A stretch of DNA of 64,000 bases from CAZAPG01 sp964486935 (GCA_964486935.1 CAZAPG010000015.1:62001-126000); one strand, 5' to 3'; positions 23,208 through 32,019 are shown, counted from the first letter of the stretch. The notes: generated from the sequence alone by a model not told the origin. Translations and numbers: made by a program.

Positions 23208-24074
23208 ATGACGGCCACAAAAAACCGACAGCTTTACATTGCACTTATACTGGCGCTGCTGTTACTGGCTGGCGTTTTGGATTATCTGGGTTATCTGACC
23301 CCCCTCCGCAGCCTGGCCCAGGCAGCGGTTGCCCCTTTGCAAGGGGCGCTATCAACCACCGCCCAGGATATTGCCGCCCAATTTGAAGCCTCTGCCGATG
23401 TCCGGGCGCTCCAGGCCAAAAACGCCGAACTGGAAGCTCTGACCAACCAACTGATGATAGAAAACGTGCGGCTTAAAGAGGTTGAGCGCGAAAATGAGCT
23501 GCTGCGCCAGTTATTGAATTACACCCGCAACAATCCCCAGTTTATCTACGAAACCGCCTCGATAAAGGGGCGCAGCATTGGGTTTGACCCCTCAAATTTG
23601 CTCTACTACGTTTACATTGATATTGGCGCGCGCAGCGGCGTAGCCGCCGGTATGCCCGTAATTACCGAACGCGGCCTGGTAGGGCGCGTTACCGCAGTTG
23701 GCCCAAATTCGGCCCAGGTATTGATGTTAATCGACCCGGCCAGCTCGGTTAATGCCATTATTCAAAACAGCCGGGTTACGGGCGTGGTCAAAGGCAACAT
23801 CGACGGTACCATCACCATGGAGCGCATACCCCCCAACGAAGAAGTAAACCCCGGCGATATTGTGCTGACCTCCGGGCTGGGCGGTAACTTCCCCGATAAG
23901 CTGGTTATCGGCCAGATAACCGAGGTGATTCAGCGAGACCAGGATATGTTTCAACAGGCGCGTATTCGGCCCACCGTAGATTTTGGCAAGCTGGAAACTA
24001 TGCTCATCATCACCTCATTTGAACCCATTGACTTTGAAACCGAAATTTTAGAAGCGCAGGAGAGCAACAATTAG
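23208..24074 (+). CDS. mreC: Rod-shape-determining protein MreC
   Basis: A bitopic protein linking MreB filaments to the extracytoplasmic wall machinery. One membrane helix lies at residues 9-28 (IALILALLLLAGVLDYLGYL). A coiled coil follows (about 60-110, ALQAKNAELEALTNQLMIEN), then the two beta-barrel core with VITERGLVGRVTAVGPNSAQV and GDIVLTSGLGGNFPDKLVIG. I chose ATG at 23208 because the earlier TTG at 23175 lies within the repeat. The product is 288 residues. Its stop overlaps the proposed mreD start. Confidence 0.95.
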   Translation: MTATKNRQLYIALILALLLLAGVLDYLGYLTPLRSLAQAAVAPLQGALSTTAQDIAAQFEASADVRALQAKNAELEALTNQLMIENVRLKEVERENELLRQLLNYTRNNPQFIYETASIKGRSIGFDPSNLLYYVYIDIGARSGVAAGMPVITERGLVGRVTAVGPNSAQVLMLIDPASSVNAIIQNSRVTGVVKGNIDGTITMERIPPNEEVNPGDIVLTSGLGGNFPDKLVIGQITEVIQRDQDMFQQARIRPTVDFGKLETMLIITSFEPIDFETEILEAQESNN

Positions 24075-24570
24075 AAGCCTGCTGGCCCCGGTTATTCTCT
24101 TTGGCGCAGTGTTGCTGCAAAGCGCGCTGTCGCCCTATATAAAAATTAATGGCGTTCATCCAGATTTGGTGCTGGTGCTGATTATTGGCTGGATTATTTT
24201 GCGGGGATTGGAAGAGGGCTTAACCTGGGCTTTAATTGGCGGCCTGTGCCTGGATGCGCTTTCGGCGGCCCCGTTTGGGTTGTTTACCCTGACGATGTTG
24301 CTGGTGGCGCTGGTAGCCAACCTCTCGCATGGGCGCATTTTTGGCAGCAGTATTGTGCTGCCGCTCGGCCTCATTTTTCCACTGAGTTTGCTATTTAACG
24401 GACTGGCCCTGCTGCTGCTGTATTTGTGGGGCGCCCCCGTTAATTGGGAAGAAGCCTTTTACAGCGTGGTGCTGCCGGCGGCTATTTTTAACACCGGCGT
24501 TATGCTGGTTGTTTTTCCGCTGCTTTATCTTTTAAACCGCGCCCTCAATCCGCAACCCCTCTCATTTTAG
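24070..24570 (+). CDS. mreD: Rod-shape-determining protein MreD, probable ATT start
   Basis: A polytopic membrane protein of about 166 residues with five or so hydrophobic helices. Matching MreD features include LQSALSPYIKINGVHPDLVLVLIIG and LEEGLTWALIGGLCLDALSA. The first usual start codon in frame, TTG at 24109, would cut off the first helix (LLAPVILFGAVLLQ). The frame upstream is closed by a stop at 24049, and the only well-placed codon is ATT at 24070, with AGGAG seven bases before it, overlapping the mreC stop. I therefore propose ATT, a rare but known start codon. TTG at 24109 remains possible. Confidence 0.85.
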   Translation: MRSLLAPVILFGAVLLQSALSPYIKINGVHPDLVLVLIIGWIILRGLEEGLTWALIGGLCLDALSAAPFGLFTLTMLLVALVANLSHGRIFGSSIVLPLGLIFPLSLLFNGLALLLLYLWGAPVNWEEAFYSVVLPAAIFNTGVMLVVFPLLYLLNRALNPQPLSF

Positions 24571-24593
24571 TTTCTAATTTACCGTTTATCAGG

Positions 24594-24599
24594 TATAAT
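24594..24599 (+). promoter_or_regulatory. -10 box of mrdA (leaderless arrangement)
   Basis: A perfect TATAAT ends eight bases before the ATG of mrdA, so transcription would begin at or within two bases of the start codon. No Shine-Dalgarno sequence precedes the ATG. The -35 region is poor. Confidence 0.5.
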
Positions 24600-24607
24600 T
24601 CTCTGCT

Positions 24608-27040
24608 ATGACTGAATTTCAAATCAGGGTGCGCAGCTATTTATTACGGGCAGGGGTGCTGCTGGCCTTTTTTGTGCTGGCCTTGCAGTTATGGAACCTG
24701 CAAATTGTTCAGGGCGAAACCTACCGCGAGCTGGCCGATGCCAACCGCTTTCGGCTGGTGCAGGTGCCGGCCTCGCGGGGGGTTATGTACGACCGCAACG
24801 GCGAGTTGCTGGTTCGCAACCGGCCTATTTACAATGTCATTGTCATCCCCGCCTTTTTGCCCGATGACCCCACCGCCGAGGCCAGAATCTTTGCCCGGCT
24901 ATCGGAACTGTTGGCCCTGCCCATTACCACCCAGGTAGAGCCAACCGGGGGCCGCAACAATGGCTACTTTCACGCCATCAATCATCACCAATATAACCGC
25001 CAGCTTCAGCGCCAAATTGTTAACCCCCGCAGCCGCCGCTTTATCAACGAGCCGCTGGGCATCCGCGATGCCGTGAATCAGGACCGCATCACCGCGCCAT
25101 TTAAACCGGTAACAATTGCCACCGATGTTGACCCCCAGGTTGTGGCCCAAATTGAGGAAGAACGGCTGCAACTACCCGGCGTGTTGATTGATATTCAACC
25201 CAGCCGGGAATATCGCTACGGCGACTTGATTGGCTACCTGCTGGGCTACACCGGCCCCATCCCGGCCGAGCAGTTTACCGAGTACCGGGCCAACGGTTAC
25301 GACTTGGTCGATAAAATTGGCCTGGCCGGTTTAGAGCTGGAGTACGAAGAGTGGCTGCGCGGCATCAAAGGGCTGGAAAGCGTGGAAGTTGATGTGACCG
25401 GCCAAAAAATCAGAACTGTCAGCCAGAATGTGCGGGCCAGCCCCGGCCACAACCTGCGGCTGACCCTGGATGTTGAACTACAGCAGGCCGCCACCGAAGC
25501 CCTGCAAGAAATGATGGACGAAGTCAACTCCAATCAGGGGGTTGTCATTGCCATGAACCCCCAAAACGGCGAAATTTTGGCAATGGTCTCGCTGCCAACC
25601 TTTGATAACAATCTGTTTGCCCAGGGCATCAGCCCGCGCCAGCTATCGCTGCTGAGTGAAGACCCCTGGACGCCGCTGGTCAATCACGCCACGGCCGGGC
25701 TTTACCCCCCCGGCTCCACCTTCAAAATTATTCCGGCGGCCGGGGCGCTGCAAGAGGGCGTGGTTGATGAGTCGACCACTTTTATTGACCAGGGGGTATT
25801 ATACCTGCCCAACCGCTTTGAGCCGGATAACCCCGACCTGGCCCAACCGTTTTACGGCTGGTTGCGTACCGGCCTGGGCGAGGTGAATATCGTTTCGGCG
25901 CTGGCCTGGTCCAGCAACATTTATTTTTATCAGGTGGGCGGCGGCTACGAGCCATCCGGTTTTGAGGGGTTGGGGCTGACCCGGCTGGGGCGCTACGCCG
26001 AAATGTTTGGGCTGGGCCGGCCCACCGGCATCGACCTGCCGGACGAGTTGAGCGGCCTGGTGCCCAACGCCAAATGGAAACGGGTCAACTATTCTGAAAC
26101 CTGGCTAACCGGCGATACCTACAATATGTCTATTGGGCAGGGGTTCATTCTGATTACGCCGCTGCAATTGCTCAATGCCTATGCCGCCATTGCCAGCGGC
26201 GGCACGCTTTACCGCCCTCACCTGGTTAAAGAAATTTTAGACGCCGACGGCAATCTGGTAAAAGTAACTGAACCGGAAGTGATTGGCCGGCTTGAGCTTG
26301 ACCCCCAAAATTTGCAGTTAATCCGCACCGGCCTGCATGGCGTGATTAATTGGGAAAATGGCACGGCTCGCCAAAATTGGGACGTGCCCGGCATTGACGC
26401 CTCTGGCAAAACCGGCACCGCCGAATTTTGCGACGACTACCCGGCCTGCATCGACCGCGACGGGCGGGTCAAGACCAGCCACGGCTGGTTTGCCGCTTAC
26501 GCGCCCACCAACAACCCCGAAATTGTAACCATTGCCTTTATTTACGGCGGCGGCGAAGGCTCCGCCGTGGCTGTGCCTGTTACCAGCAAAATTATGCGCC
26601 ATTATTTCAACATTCCAGATGAAGCGGAGACAGAAAGCGGTGAAGACTCCCAGCCGGAAGCGCCGCAGCTACCACCCGAAACCAATTTTAAGGCCCGGCT
26701 GCTGGGGGCGGATAACTGGAACGATACAACTGCCAGCGTTGCGGGTTACATATTAAACGTTGACGGCCAGGGCGTGGCTAATATTACAATTGATGTGGTA
26801 GCCAATGGCCAGGTAGTAGCTCAGGCAATATCCGACCCGTCGGGGCAGTTTGATTTTGCCAACCTGGACGCCGCAGAGACCCGGATGTGGCAGTTGCGTT
26901 TGGCAGAATATCCCGACTCGCCGGCGCTGCAACTGGAAATGATGAACGGGACTCGCTATCTGGTAGAGTTTCAGGCCCAACCGGTTACAGAGGCCACCGC
27001 CCAGCTTGACTCGCCCGATGAGTCGGCGGAACAACAATAA
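24608..27040 (+). CDS. mrdA: Penicillin-binding protein 2 (elongation transpeptidase) with extra C-terminal domain
   Basis: Class B transpeptidase cross-linking lateral-wall peptidoglycan with RodA. An N-terminal membrane helix (residues 12-31) is followed by the dimerisation domain (VPASRGVMYDRNGELLVRNRP). The transpeptidase domain holds active-site Ser in PPGSTFKI (about residue 370), SSN in AWSSNIYF (about 435) and KTG in SGKTGTAEF (about 600). Beyond the usual end, residues 690-790 form a beta-rich domain of the carboxypeptidase-regulatory type (GYILNVDGQGVANITIDVVANG, DPSGQFDFANLDA), possibly for wall or surface binding. At 810 residues it is well above the usual 600-650. Confidence 0.93.
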   Translation: MTEFQIRVRSYLLRAGVLLAFFVLALQLWNLQIVQGETYRELADANRFRLVQVPASRGVMYDRNGELLVRNRPIYNVIVIPAFLPDDPTAEARIFARLSELLALPITTQVEPTGGRNNGYFHAINHHQYNRQLQRQIVNPRSRRFINEPLGIRDAVNQDRITAPFKPVTIATDVDPQVVAQIEEERLQLPGVLIDIQPSREYRYGDLIGYLLGYTGPIPAEQFTEYRANGYDLVDKIGLAGLELEYEEWLRGIKGLESVEVDVTGQKIRTVSQNVRASPGHNLRLTLDVELQQAATEALQEMMDEVNSNQGVVIAMNPQNGEILAMVSLPTFDNNLFAQGISPRQLSLLSEDPWTPLVNHATAGLYPPGSTFKIIPAAGALQEGVVDESTTFIDQGVLYLPNRFEPDNPDLAQPFYGWLRTGLGEVNIVSALAWSSNIYFYQVGGGYEPSGFEGLGLTRLGRYAEMFGLGRPTGIDLPDELSGLVPNAKWKRVNYSETWLTGDTYNMSIGQGFILITPLQLLNAYAAIASGGTLYRPHLVKEILDADGNLVKVTEPEVIGRLELDPQNLQLIRTGLHGVINWENGTARQNWDVPGIDASGKTGTAEFCDDYPACIDRDGRVKTSHGWFAAYAPTNNPEIVTIAFIYGGGEGSAVAVPVTSKIMRHYFNIPDEAETESGEDSQPEAPQLPPETNFKARLLGADNWNDTTASVAGYILNVDGQGVANITIDVVANGQVVAQAISDPSGQFDFANLDAAETRMWQLRLAEYPDSPALQLEMMNGTRYLVEFQAQPVTEATAQLDSPDESAEQQ

Positions 27041-27043
27041 TCA

Positions 27044-27091
27044 ACCTTAAAATTATACCACTACATATTGTGGTATTATAAATTTTAAGGT
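27044..27091. repeat. Palindrome upstream of minC
   Basis: ACCTTAAAATTATACCAC and its near-complement GTGGTATTATAAATTTTAAGGT flank eight bases. It contains TATACCA and TGGTAT arms like the mreB promoter palindrome but more widely spaced. It could be an operator or the mrdA terminator. Confidence 0.65.
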
Positions 27092-27096
27092 ACAAT
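27068..27096 (+). promoter_or_regulatory. Candidate minC promoter
   Basis: TTGTGG, 17 bases, TACAAT, overlapping the palindrome at 27044-27091 and 40 bases before the minC start. Confidence 0.5.
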
Positions 27097-27135
27097 ATAT
27101 AGGGTAACTAGCGCGATGATGGGTTAATTGCAACC

Positions 27136-27816
27136 ATGCTGAGCGACCGTATTGCTATCAAAGGCACCAATAACGGCTTAATTATTACCATAGGTTCTGG
27201 CGTATGGCCAACATTGCTTCAAGAGCTGGACAAGGGCCTGGCCGAAAAAGCCTCGTTCTTTAAGGGGGGACGCGTAGCCCTGCACGTTGGCCCGCGCCAG
27301 CTAACCCGGCTCCAGTTAGAAGCTGTGGGGCAAATTCTAAACCGGCACAACGTCACCCTGTGGGCGGTTGAAAGCGAGTCGACTGGCACCCAGGAAGCGG
27401 CCACCCAGCTTGGCCTTGAAACCAGCCTGGCTCCGGCCCCGCCGGCCCCGGCCCCATTTGAGGCAACCGAGTTTCAGGGCGACTCAATTGTAATTCAGCG
27501 CACCCTGCGCTCCGGGCAGGTAATCAACCATCCGGGGCATGTGGTTATTATTGGCGATGTCAACCCCGGCGCAGAAATTAGGGCCGGCGGCAGTGTAATT
27601 GTGTGGGGCCGGTTGCGGGGCATCGTTCACGCCGGTTTAAGTGAACAACACAGCGACGATGCCGTGGTGTGCGCGCTGCAATTATCGCCCATGCAGCTTC
27701 GCATTGGCGATAAAATTGCCCGCGCTCCGGCCATCGACGATGACGAAATTATCCCGGAAATCGCCTCTATTCAGGATGGACAAATAGTAGCCGAAACGTG
27801 GGAAGGTAACAGGTAA
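27136..27816 (+). CDS. minC: Septum site-determining protein MinC
   Basis: Inhibitor of FtsZ assembly that acts away from midcell together with MinD. It is 226 residues. The N-terminal FtsZ-inhibiting domain (about 1-100) includes FFKGGRVALHVGPRQLTRLQL. The C-terminal beta-helix (about 120-215) has VIQRTLRSGQVINHPGHVVIIGDVNPGAEI and GSVIVWGRLRGIVHAG, the diagnostic MinC_C repeats. It is followed by minD after three bases in an obvious operon. Confidence 0.95.
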   Translation: MLSDRIAIKGTNNGLIITIGSGVWPTLLQELDKGLAEKASFFKGGRVALHVGPRQLTRLQLEAVGQILNRHNVTLWAVESESTGTQEAATQLGLETSLAPAPPAPAPFEATEFQGDSIVIQRTLRSGQVINHPGHVVIIGDVNPGAEIRAGGSVIVWGRLRGIVHAGLSEQHSDDAVVCALQLSPMQLRIGDKIARAPAIDDDEIIPEIASIQDGQIVAETWEGNR

Positions 27817-27819
27817 ATT

Positions 27820-28620
27820 ATGAGCGCAAAGGTAATAACCATCACCTCTGGCAAGGGTGGCGTTGGTAAAACCACCACAACCGCCAATTTGAGCGCGGCC
27901 CTGGCCTCGATGGGCCAAAAGGTGGTGGCCATTGATGCCGATATTGGCCTGCGCAACCTCGATGTGGTCATGGGGCTGGAAAACAGAATTGTGTATGATT
28001 TGGTAAATGTGGTTGAAGGGGCGTGCCGGCTGCGCCAGGCCATGATAAAAGATAAACGCCTGCCGGAACTTTACCTGATTCCGGCGGCTCAATCCCGAGA
28101 CAAAACCGCCGTAACGCCCGGCGATATGATTGAACTGGTCAACGAACTGCGCCCCGACTTTGATTTTGTGCTCATCGACTCGCCGGCCGGCATTGAGCAG
28201 GGTTTTAAAAACGCTATTGCCCCCGCCGACCGGGTGCTGATTGTCACCACGCCCGAAGTTTCGGCGGTGCGCGATGCCGACCGCATCATCGGCCTGGTTG
28301 AGGCCGAAGAAAAAGGCCCCGCCGAATTGATTGTCAACCGGCTGCGCATGGATATGGTGCGGCGCGGCGACATGCTGCACACCGATGATGTTATCGACGT
28401 GCTGGCTATCAAGCTGATTGGCATTGTCCCCGACGACGAAACGATTATCATCTCTACCAACCAGGGGCGACCCATTGCCATGGAAAACGGCTCGATGGCC
28501 GGGCAAGCCTTTAGAAATATCGCCTCGCGTTTAATGGGTCAAAATGTGCCGTTTATCAACTTTGAAGAAAACGGGTCGTTGATTAAACGCCTTTCAAAGT
28601 TATTTAAGGTGTCCGGTTGA
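27820..28620 (+). CDS. minD: Septum site-determining ATPase MinD
   Basis: A 266-residue deviant Walker ATPase that recruits MinC to the membrane. The P-loop SGKGGVGKTTTTANLS is at residues 9-24, followed by VVAIDADIGLRNLDVVMGLENR and FVLIDSPAGIEQGF. The C-terminal amphipathic membrane-targeting helix is visible as SLIKRLSKLFK. It reads in one operon between minC and minE. Confidence 0.97.
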   Translation: MSAKVITITSGKGGVGKTTTTANLSAALASMGQKVVAIDADIGLRNLDVVMGLENRIVYDLVNVVEGACRLRQAMIKDKRLPELYLIPAAQSRDKTAVTPGDMIELVNELRPDFDFVLIDSPAGIEQGFKNAIAPADRVLIVTTPEVSAVRDADRIIGLVEAEEKGPAELIVNRLRMDMVRRGDMLHTDDVIDVLAIKLIGIVPDDETIIISTNQGRPIAMENGSMAGQAFRNIASRLMGQNVPFINFEENGSLIKRLSKLFKVSG

Positions 28621-28628
28621 GGTGACTT

Positions 28629-28895
28629 ATGACCTTCTTCAATAAATTGTTTGGTCGCGGCGAACCCAAAAGCAGGGATTTAGCTAAAAATCGCTTGCAG
28701 GTAATTTTAGTGCATGACCGGGTTGACCTTTCGCCCGGCAAAATGGAGCAGCTAAAAAACGAACTGGCCGAGGTTATTTCAAAATATGTTGAAATCGACC
28801 CGGACGGCATTGATATCGCCCTGACCGATACCAACCGGCAAAGCAAGCTAACCGCCCAAATTCCCGTAACCGGCGGGCTGGCGCGTCAAAAATAA
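28629..28895 (+). CDS. minE: Cell division topological specificity factor MinE
   Basis: An 88-residue regulator that stimulates MinD ATP hydrolysis. The N-terminal membrane and MinD-contact helix is MTFFNKLFGRGEPKSRDLAK. The conserved DRVDLSPGKMEQLKNELAEVI region and the final beta strand follow. It starts eight bases after minD. Confidence 0.95.
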   Translation: MTFFNKLFGRGEPKSRDLAKNRLQVILVHDRVDLSPGKMEQLKNELAEVISKYVEIDPDGIDIALTDTNRQSKLTAQIPVTGGLARQK

Positions 28896-28896
28896 A

Positions 28897-28924
28897 TTGC
28901 ATCTTCGGCAAAAATTTGTATATT
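28897..28924 (+). promoter_or_regulatory. Promoter of rodA (leaderless arrangement)
   Basis: TTGCAT, 16 bases, TATATT. The -10 box ends eight bases before the rodA ATG, and there is no Shine-Dalgarno sequence, as at mrdA. Confidence 0.5.
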
Positions 28925-28932
28925 AATAGAAT

Positions 28933-30033
28933 ATGGATAGACGAATTTGGCGGCAATTTGACTGGGTATTGATGGGAATTGCCGCTCTTTTAATTTTATA
29001 CGGCGTTATTATGATTTTTAGCGCCAACCAAAACCAGGAAGACCTGCGCGATTTGTGGTGGGTGCAGTTAACCCGGGCCATTATTGGCCTGGGCGTGCTG
29101 GTGGCGGTGGCGGCTATTGATTACCGCTATTACGCCTCGCTGTACAAATTTTTGTACGTGGTAATGCTGGCCTTTTTGGGTACGCTGTTTATAGCCGCCG
29201 AACTGACCGCCGGTACGCTGCGCTGGCTAGATTTTACCCTGTTTCCGGTGCAGCCCAGCGAGATTGCCAAAATTATTGTAATTATTGTGACCGCCAAAGT
29301 GCTGGCCGACCGCGATGGCGAGATGGGCCGGTTTCGTAACCTCATCTTTTCATTAATGTTGATTACGCCACCCCTGGCGCTTATTTACCTTCAGCCCGAT
29401 TTGGGGACTACGGTTATTGTGGCCGTGGTCTGGTTGATTATGGCGTTGATGGGCGGGGTGCATCTGTTTCACGTGGGGCTGCTGGGGTTGGGGGCCTTGC
29501 TGGTTAGCCCCTTTGTTTGGCTGACTATGGCCGACTACCAGCGCGAGCGCATGATGCTTTTTTTGAACCCGGACCAAACCGACCCGTCGTACTTTAACAT
29601 TCAGCAGGCGCTCATCAGTATTGGCTCCGGCGGAATTTTGGGCAAGGGCTTTAGCATTGGCACCCAAAACCAGCTTCACTTTTTGCGGGTGCGCCACACC
29701 GATTTTATCTTTTCAGTCATTGGCGAAGAGTTGGGCACCCTGGGGGCGCTGTTGCTGTTTGCGCTGCTGCTATTCCTCATCTGGCGGGTCATGCGCGCCT
29801 CCGATGTTACCGGCGACCCGTTTGGCCGCCTGATTTGTGTAGGCGTGGCCGCGCTCATCTTCTTTCAATCATTTGTGAATTTGGGCGTTAATCTGGGCCT
29901 GCTGCCGGTTACGGGCACTCCGCTACCCTTTGTGAGTTATGGCGGTAGTTCGCTATTTGCCTTTTTAATTGCTCTGGGCCTGGTGCAGAGCGTGCTGATG
30001 CGTCATAAAGTGCTTGATTTTGACCGCGTTTAA
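28933..30033 (+). CDS. rodA: Rod shape-determining glycosyltransferase RodA (SEDS family)
   Basis: A 366-residue polytopic SEDS protein that polymerises glycan strands in the elongasome together with the class B protein encoded by mrdA. It has about ten hydrophobic helices. Family motifs include VQPSEIAKI near residue 115, YLQPDLGTTVIV near 155 and GFSIGTQNQLHFLRVRHTDFIFSVIGEELG. VNLGLLPVTGTPLPFVSYGGSS closes the protein. The SYGGSS end and position beside mre/mrdA favour RodA over FtsW. It follows minE after 37 bases but has its own promoter-like boxes. Confidence 0.93.
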   Translation: MDRRIWRQFDWVLMGIAALLILYGVIMIFSANQNQEDLRDLWWVQLTRAIIGLGVLVAVAAIDYRYYASLYKFLYVVMLAFLGTLFIAAELTAGTLRWLDFTLFPVQPSEIAKIIVIIVTAKVLADRDGEMGRFRNLIFSLMLITPPLALIYLQPDLGTTVIVAVVWLIMALMGGVHLFHVGLLGLGALLVSPFVWLTMADYQRERMMLFLNPDQTDPSYFNIQQALISIGSGGILGKGFSIGTQNQLHFLRVRHTDFIFSVIGEELGTLGALLLFALLLFLIWRVMRASDVTGDPFGRLICVGVAALIFFQSFVNLGVNLGLLPVTGTPLPFVSYGGSSLFAFLIALGLVQSVLMRHKVLDFDRV

Positions 30034-30069
30034 TTTGCCGGACATGTTTTGGTTATAGGAGAATAGTTT

Positions 30070-30501
30070 ATGGGACAGGCATCCAGATGGGGTATTTGGA
30101 TTTGCGCGGCCTGGGCTTTGGCGCTGGCTGTTCTGGCCGTAGCCAACATTTTGCTGTTAACCAAGGCGGTTGAACTGGCCAGCGAAGATAGTATCAGCCC
30201 GCTGCAAATCTGGTTGATTTTTGGGTTGAACGTGATTTTTGGCGTAGCCTTTGCCGGCAGCAGTTATGGCCTGGTTCGACAGCACAACTGGGGGCGACTG
30301 GTGTTTATTTGGGCCATTGTCGTTTGGTCGGGTTTTAACCTGGTGGCGGTCTTTTTGCCAACGCTCATTTTTGCGGCGGCCCAGCCCCGCTCCGCCGGCG
30401 AGTTGACCTTCAACAGCCTGCGATTTGCCGCCGGTATGGTTTTGCCTCTGTGGTATCTAAATTTGCCTCGCGTCAAAGCCCTCTTTTATAATAACAACTA
30501 G
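30070..30501 (+). CDS. Hypothetical four-helix membrane protein
   Basis: A 143-residue protein with four hydrophobic segments (about 10-32, 45-67, 78-100 and 115-133) and short loops. It has AGGAG before ATG. I recognise no family motif. It lies between rodA and gltX, in the same direction and close to both. It may simply be a small integral membrane protein of unknown role. Confidence 0.75.
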   Translation: MGQASRWGIWICAAWALALAVLAVANILLLTKAVELASEDSISPLQIWLIFGLNVIFGVAFAGSSYGLVRQHNWGRLVFIWAIVVWSGFNLVAVFLPTLIFAAAQPRSAGELTFNSLRFAAGMVLPLWYLNLPRVKALFYNNN

Positions 30502-30531
30502 AAAAAATTATAACCAAGGAACTGACAACTG

Positions 30532-32019
30532 ATGACCATCTCCAACCCGGTCAGGGTGCGTTACGCGCCCAGTCCCACCGGCGATTTTCACGTGGGCGGC
30601 GCGCGCACCGCTTTGTTTAACTACCTGTTTGCCCGCCATCACGGCGGAAAATTTATTCTGCGCATCGAAGACACCGACCAAAAACGGTATAATCCCCAGG
30701 CGCTAGAATGGCTGCTTAACGGGCTGCGCTATCTTGGGCTGCATTGGGACGAGGGGCCAGAAGTTGGCGGAAATTACGGCCCCTACACCCAAACCGAGCG
30801 GCTGGACATTTACCGGCAACATTGTGAGCAATTAATTGCCGCCGGACACGCTTACCGCTGCTTTTGCGCCCCGGAGCGGCTGGAAGCCGTGCGCCAGGAG
30901 CGTCAAAAGCAGGGACTCGCCGGCTACGACCGCCACTGCCGAAACATCGCGCCTAACGAGTCGGCCCGGCGAGCCGCCGCCGGCGAGCCGCACACGGTAC
31001 GTATCAAAATACCGCTGGATGGCGAAATTACCGCGCGCGACGAGATTCGAGGCGATATTACCTTTAAAAATGAGCAGTTGCAGGATGCAGTCATCATGAA
31101 ATCCGATGGTATCCCCACCTATCACCTGGCCGTGGTGGTTGATGACCACCTGATGGAAATTAGCCACATTTTGCGCGGCGATGAGTGGGTCAACAGCCTG
31201 CCGCTGCACATTCACCTGTACAACGCCTTTGGCTGGCAGCCGCCGGTGGTGGCCCACCTGCCGGTCATTCTCAACCCGGCCGGCCAGGGCAAAATGAGCA
31301 AGCGCGAAGGCCGCGCCCCCGACGGCAGCAGGCTGCCGGTTTTTGTGCGAACCTTTCAGGAAATTGGCTACTTGCCGGAAGCAATGGTCAACTACATGGC
31401 CCTGGTCGGTTGGAGCTACGACGACAAAACCGAAATTATGAGTCTGGACGAGTTGGTTGAACGCTTCAGCCTGGAGCGGGTCAACCCTTCTCCGGCAGCC
31501 TGGAATTACGACAAACTCAACCATTTCAACGGCCACTACATTCGCCAGCTTGCGGTAGAGGATTTGACCGACCGGCTGCTGCCCTACCTGGCCCAGGCCG
31601 GCCTCAACGCCAACCGCGAAACGATGCTCAAAATCACCCCTCACATTCAAGAGCGGCTGGTCGTGCTGAGCGACGCCGCCGAATGGGTCGATTTTTTCTT
31701 TGTAGACACGCTGCCGGAATTTGACCTGGAATTGCTTGTCCCCAAAAAATTAACGCTGGCCGACATACCCCCTGTTTTGCAAAAGGCTCGCGACACGCTG
31801 GCCCAAACCGAGTTTAGCCACGATGCCATTGATGCCGCGCTGCGGGCCGCAGCCGCAGCGCTGGAGTTAAAAGCCGGGCAGATGTTCCAGCCCATCCGGG
31901 TGGCCGTATGCGGCAAAATGGTCGCTCCACCGCTGTTTGAAACGCTGGAAATTTTAGGCAAAGAAAAAGTGCTCGCCCGGCTGGACCAGACGCTGGCCCG
32001 GTTGAGTTCGCTCAAGTGA
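30532..32019 (+). CDS. gltX: Glutamyl-tRNA synthetase
   Basis: Class I synthetase charging tRNA(Glu), 495 residues. The HIGH-type signature is RYAPSPTGDFHVGGARTALFNYLFAR at residues 9-34. The KMSKS-type signature is GKMSKREG near residue 256, and IEDTDQKRYNP is also present. The C-terminal anticodon-binding domain is present. It has AAGGAAC before ATG. It lies upstream of glnS, so both discriminating synthetases are adjacent. Confidence 0.97.
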   Translation: MTISNPVRVRYAPSPTGDFHVGGARTALFNYLFARHHGGKFILRIEDTDQKRYNPQALEWLLNGLRYLGLHWDEGPEVGGNYGPYTQTERLDIYRQHCEQLIAAGHAYRCFCAPERLEAVRQERQKQGLAGYDRHCRNIAPNESARRAAAGEPHTVRIKIPLDGEITARDEIRGDITFKNEQLQDAVIMKSDGIPTYHLAVVVDDHLMEISHILRGDEWVNSLPLHIHLYNAFGWQPPVVAHLPVILNPAGQGKMSKREGRAPDGSRLPVFVRTFQEIGYLPEAMVNYMALVGWSYDDKTEIMSLDELVERFSLERVNPSPAAWNYDKLNHFNGHYIRQLAVEDLTDRLLPYLAQAGLNANRETMLKITPHIQERLVVLSDAAEWVDFFFVDTLPEFDLELLVPKKLTLADIPPVLQKARDTLAQTEFSHDAIDAALRAAAAALELKAGQMFQPIRVAVCGKMVAPPLFETLEILGKEKVLARLDQTLARLSSLK

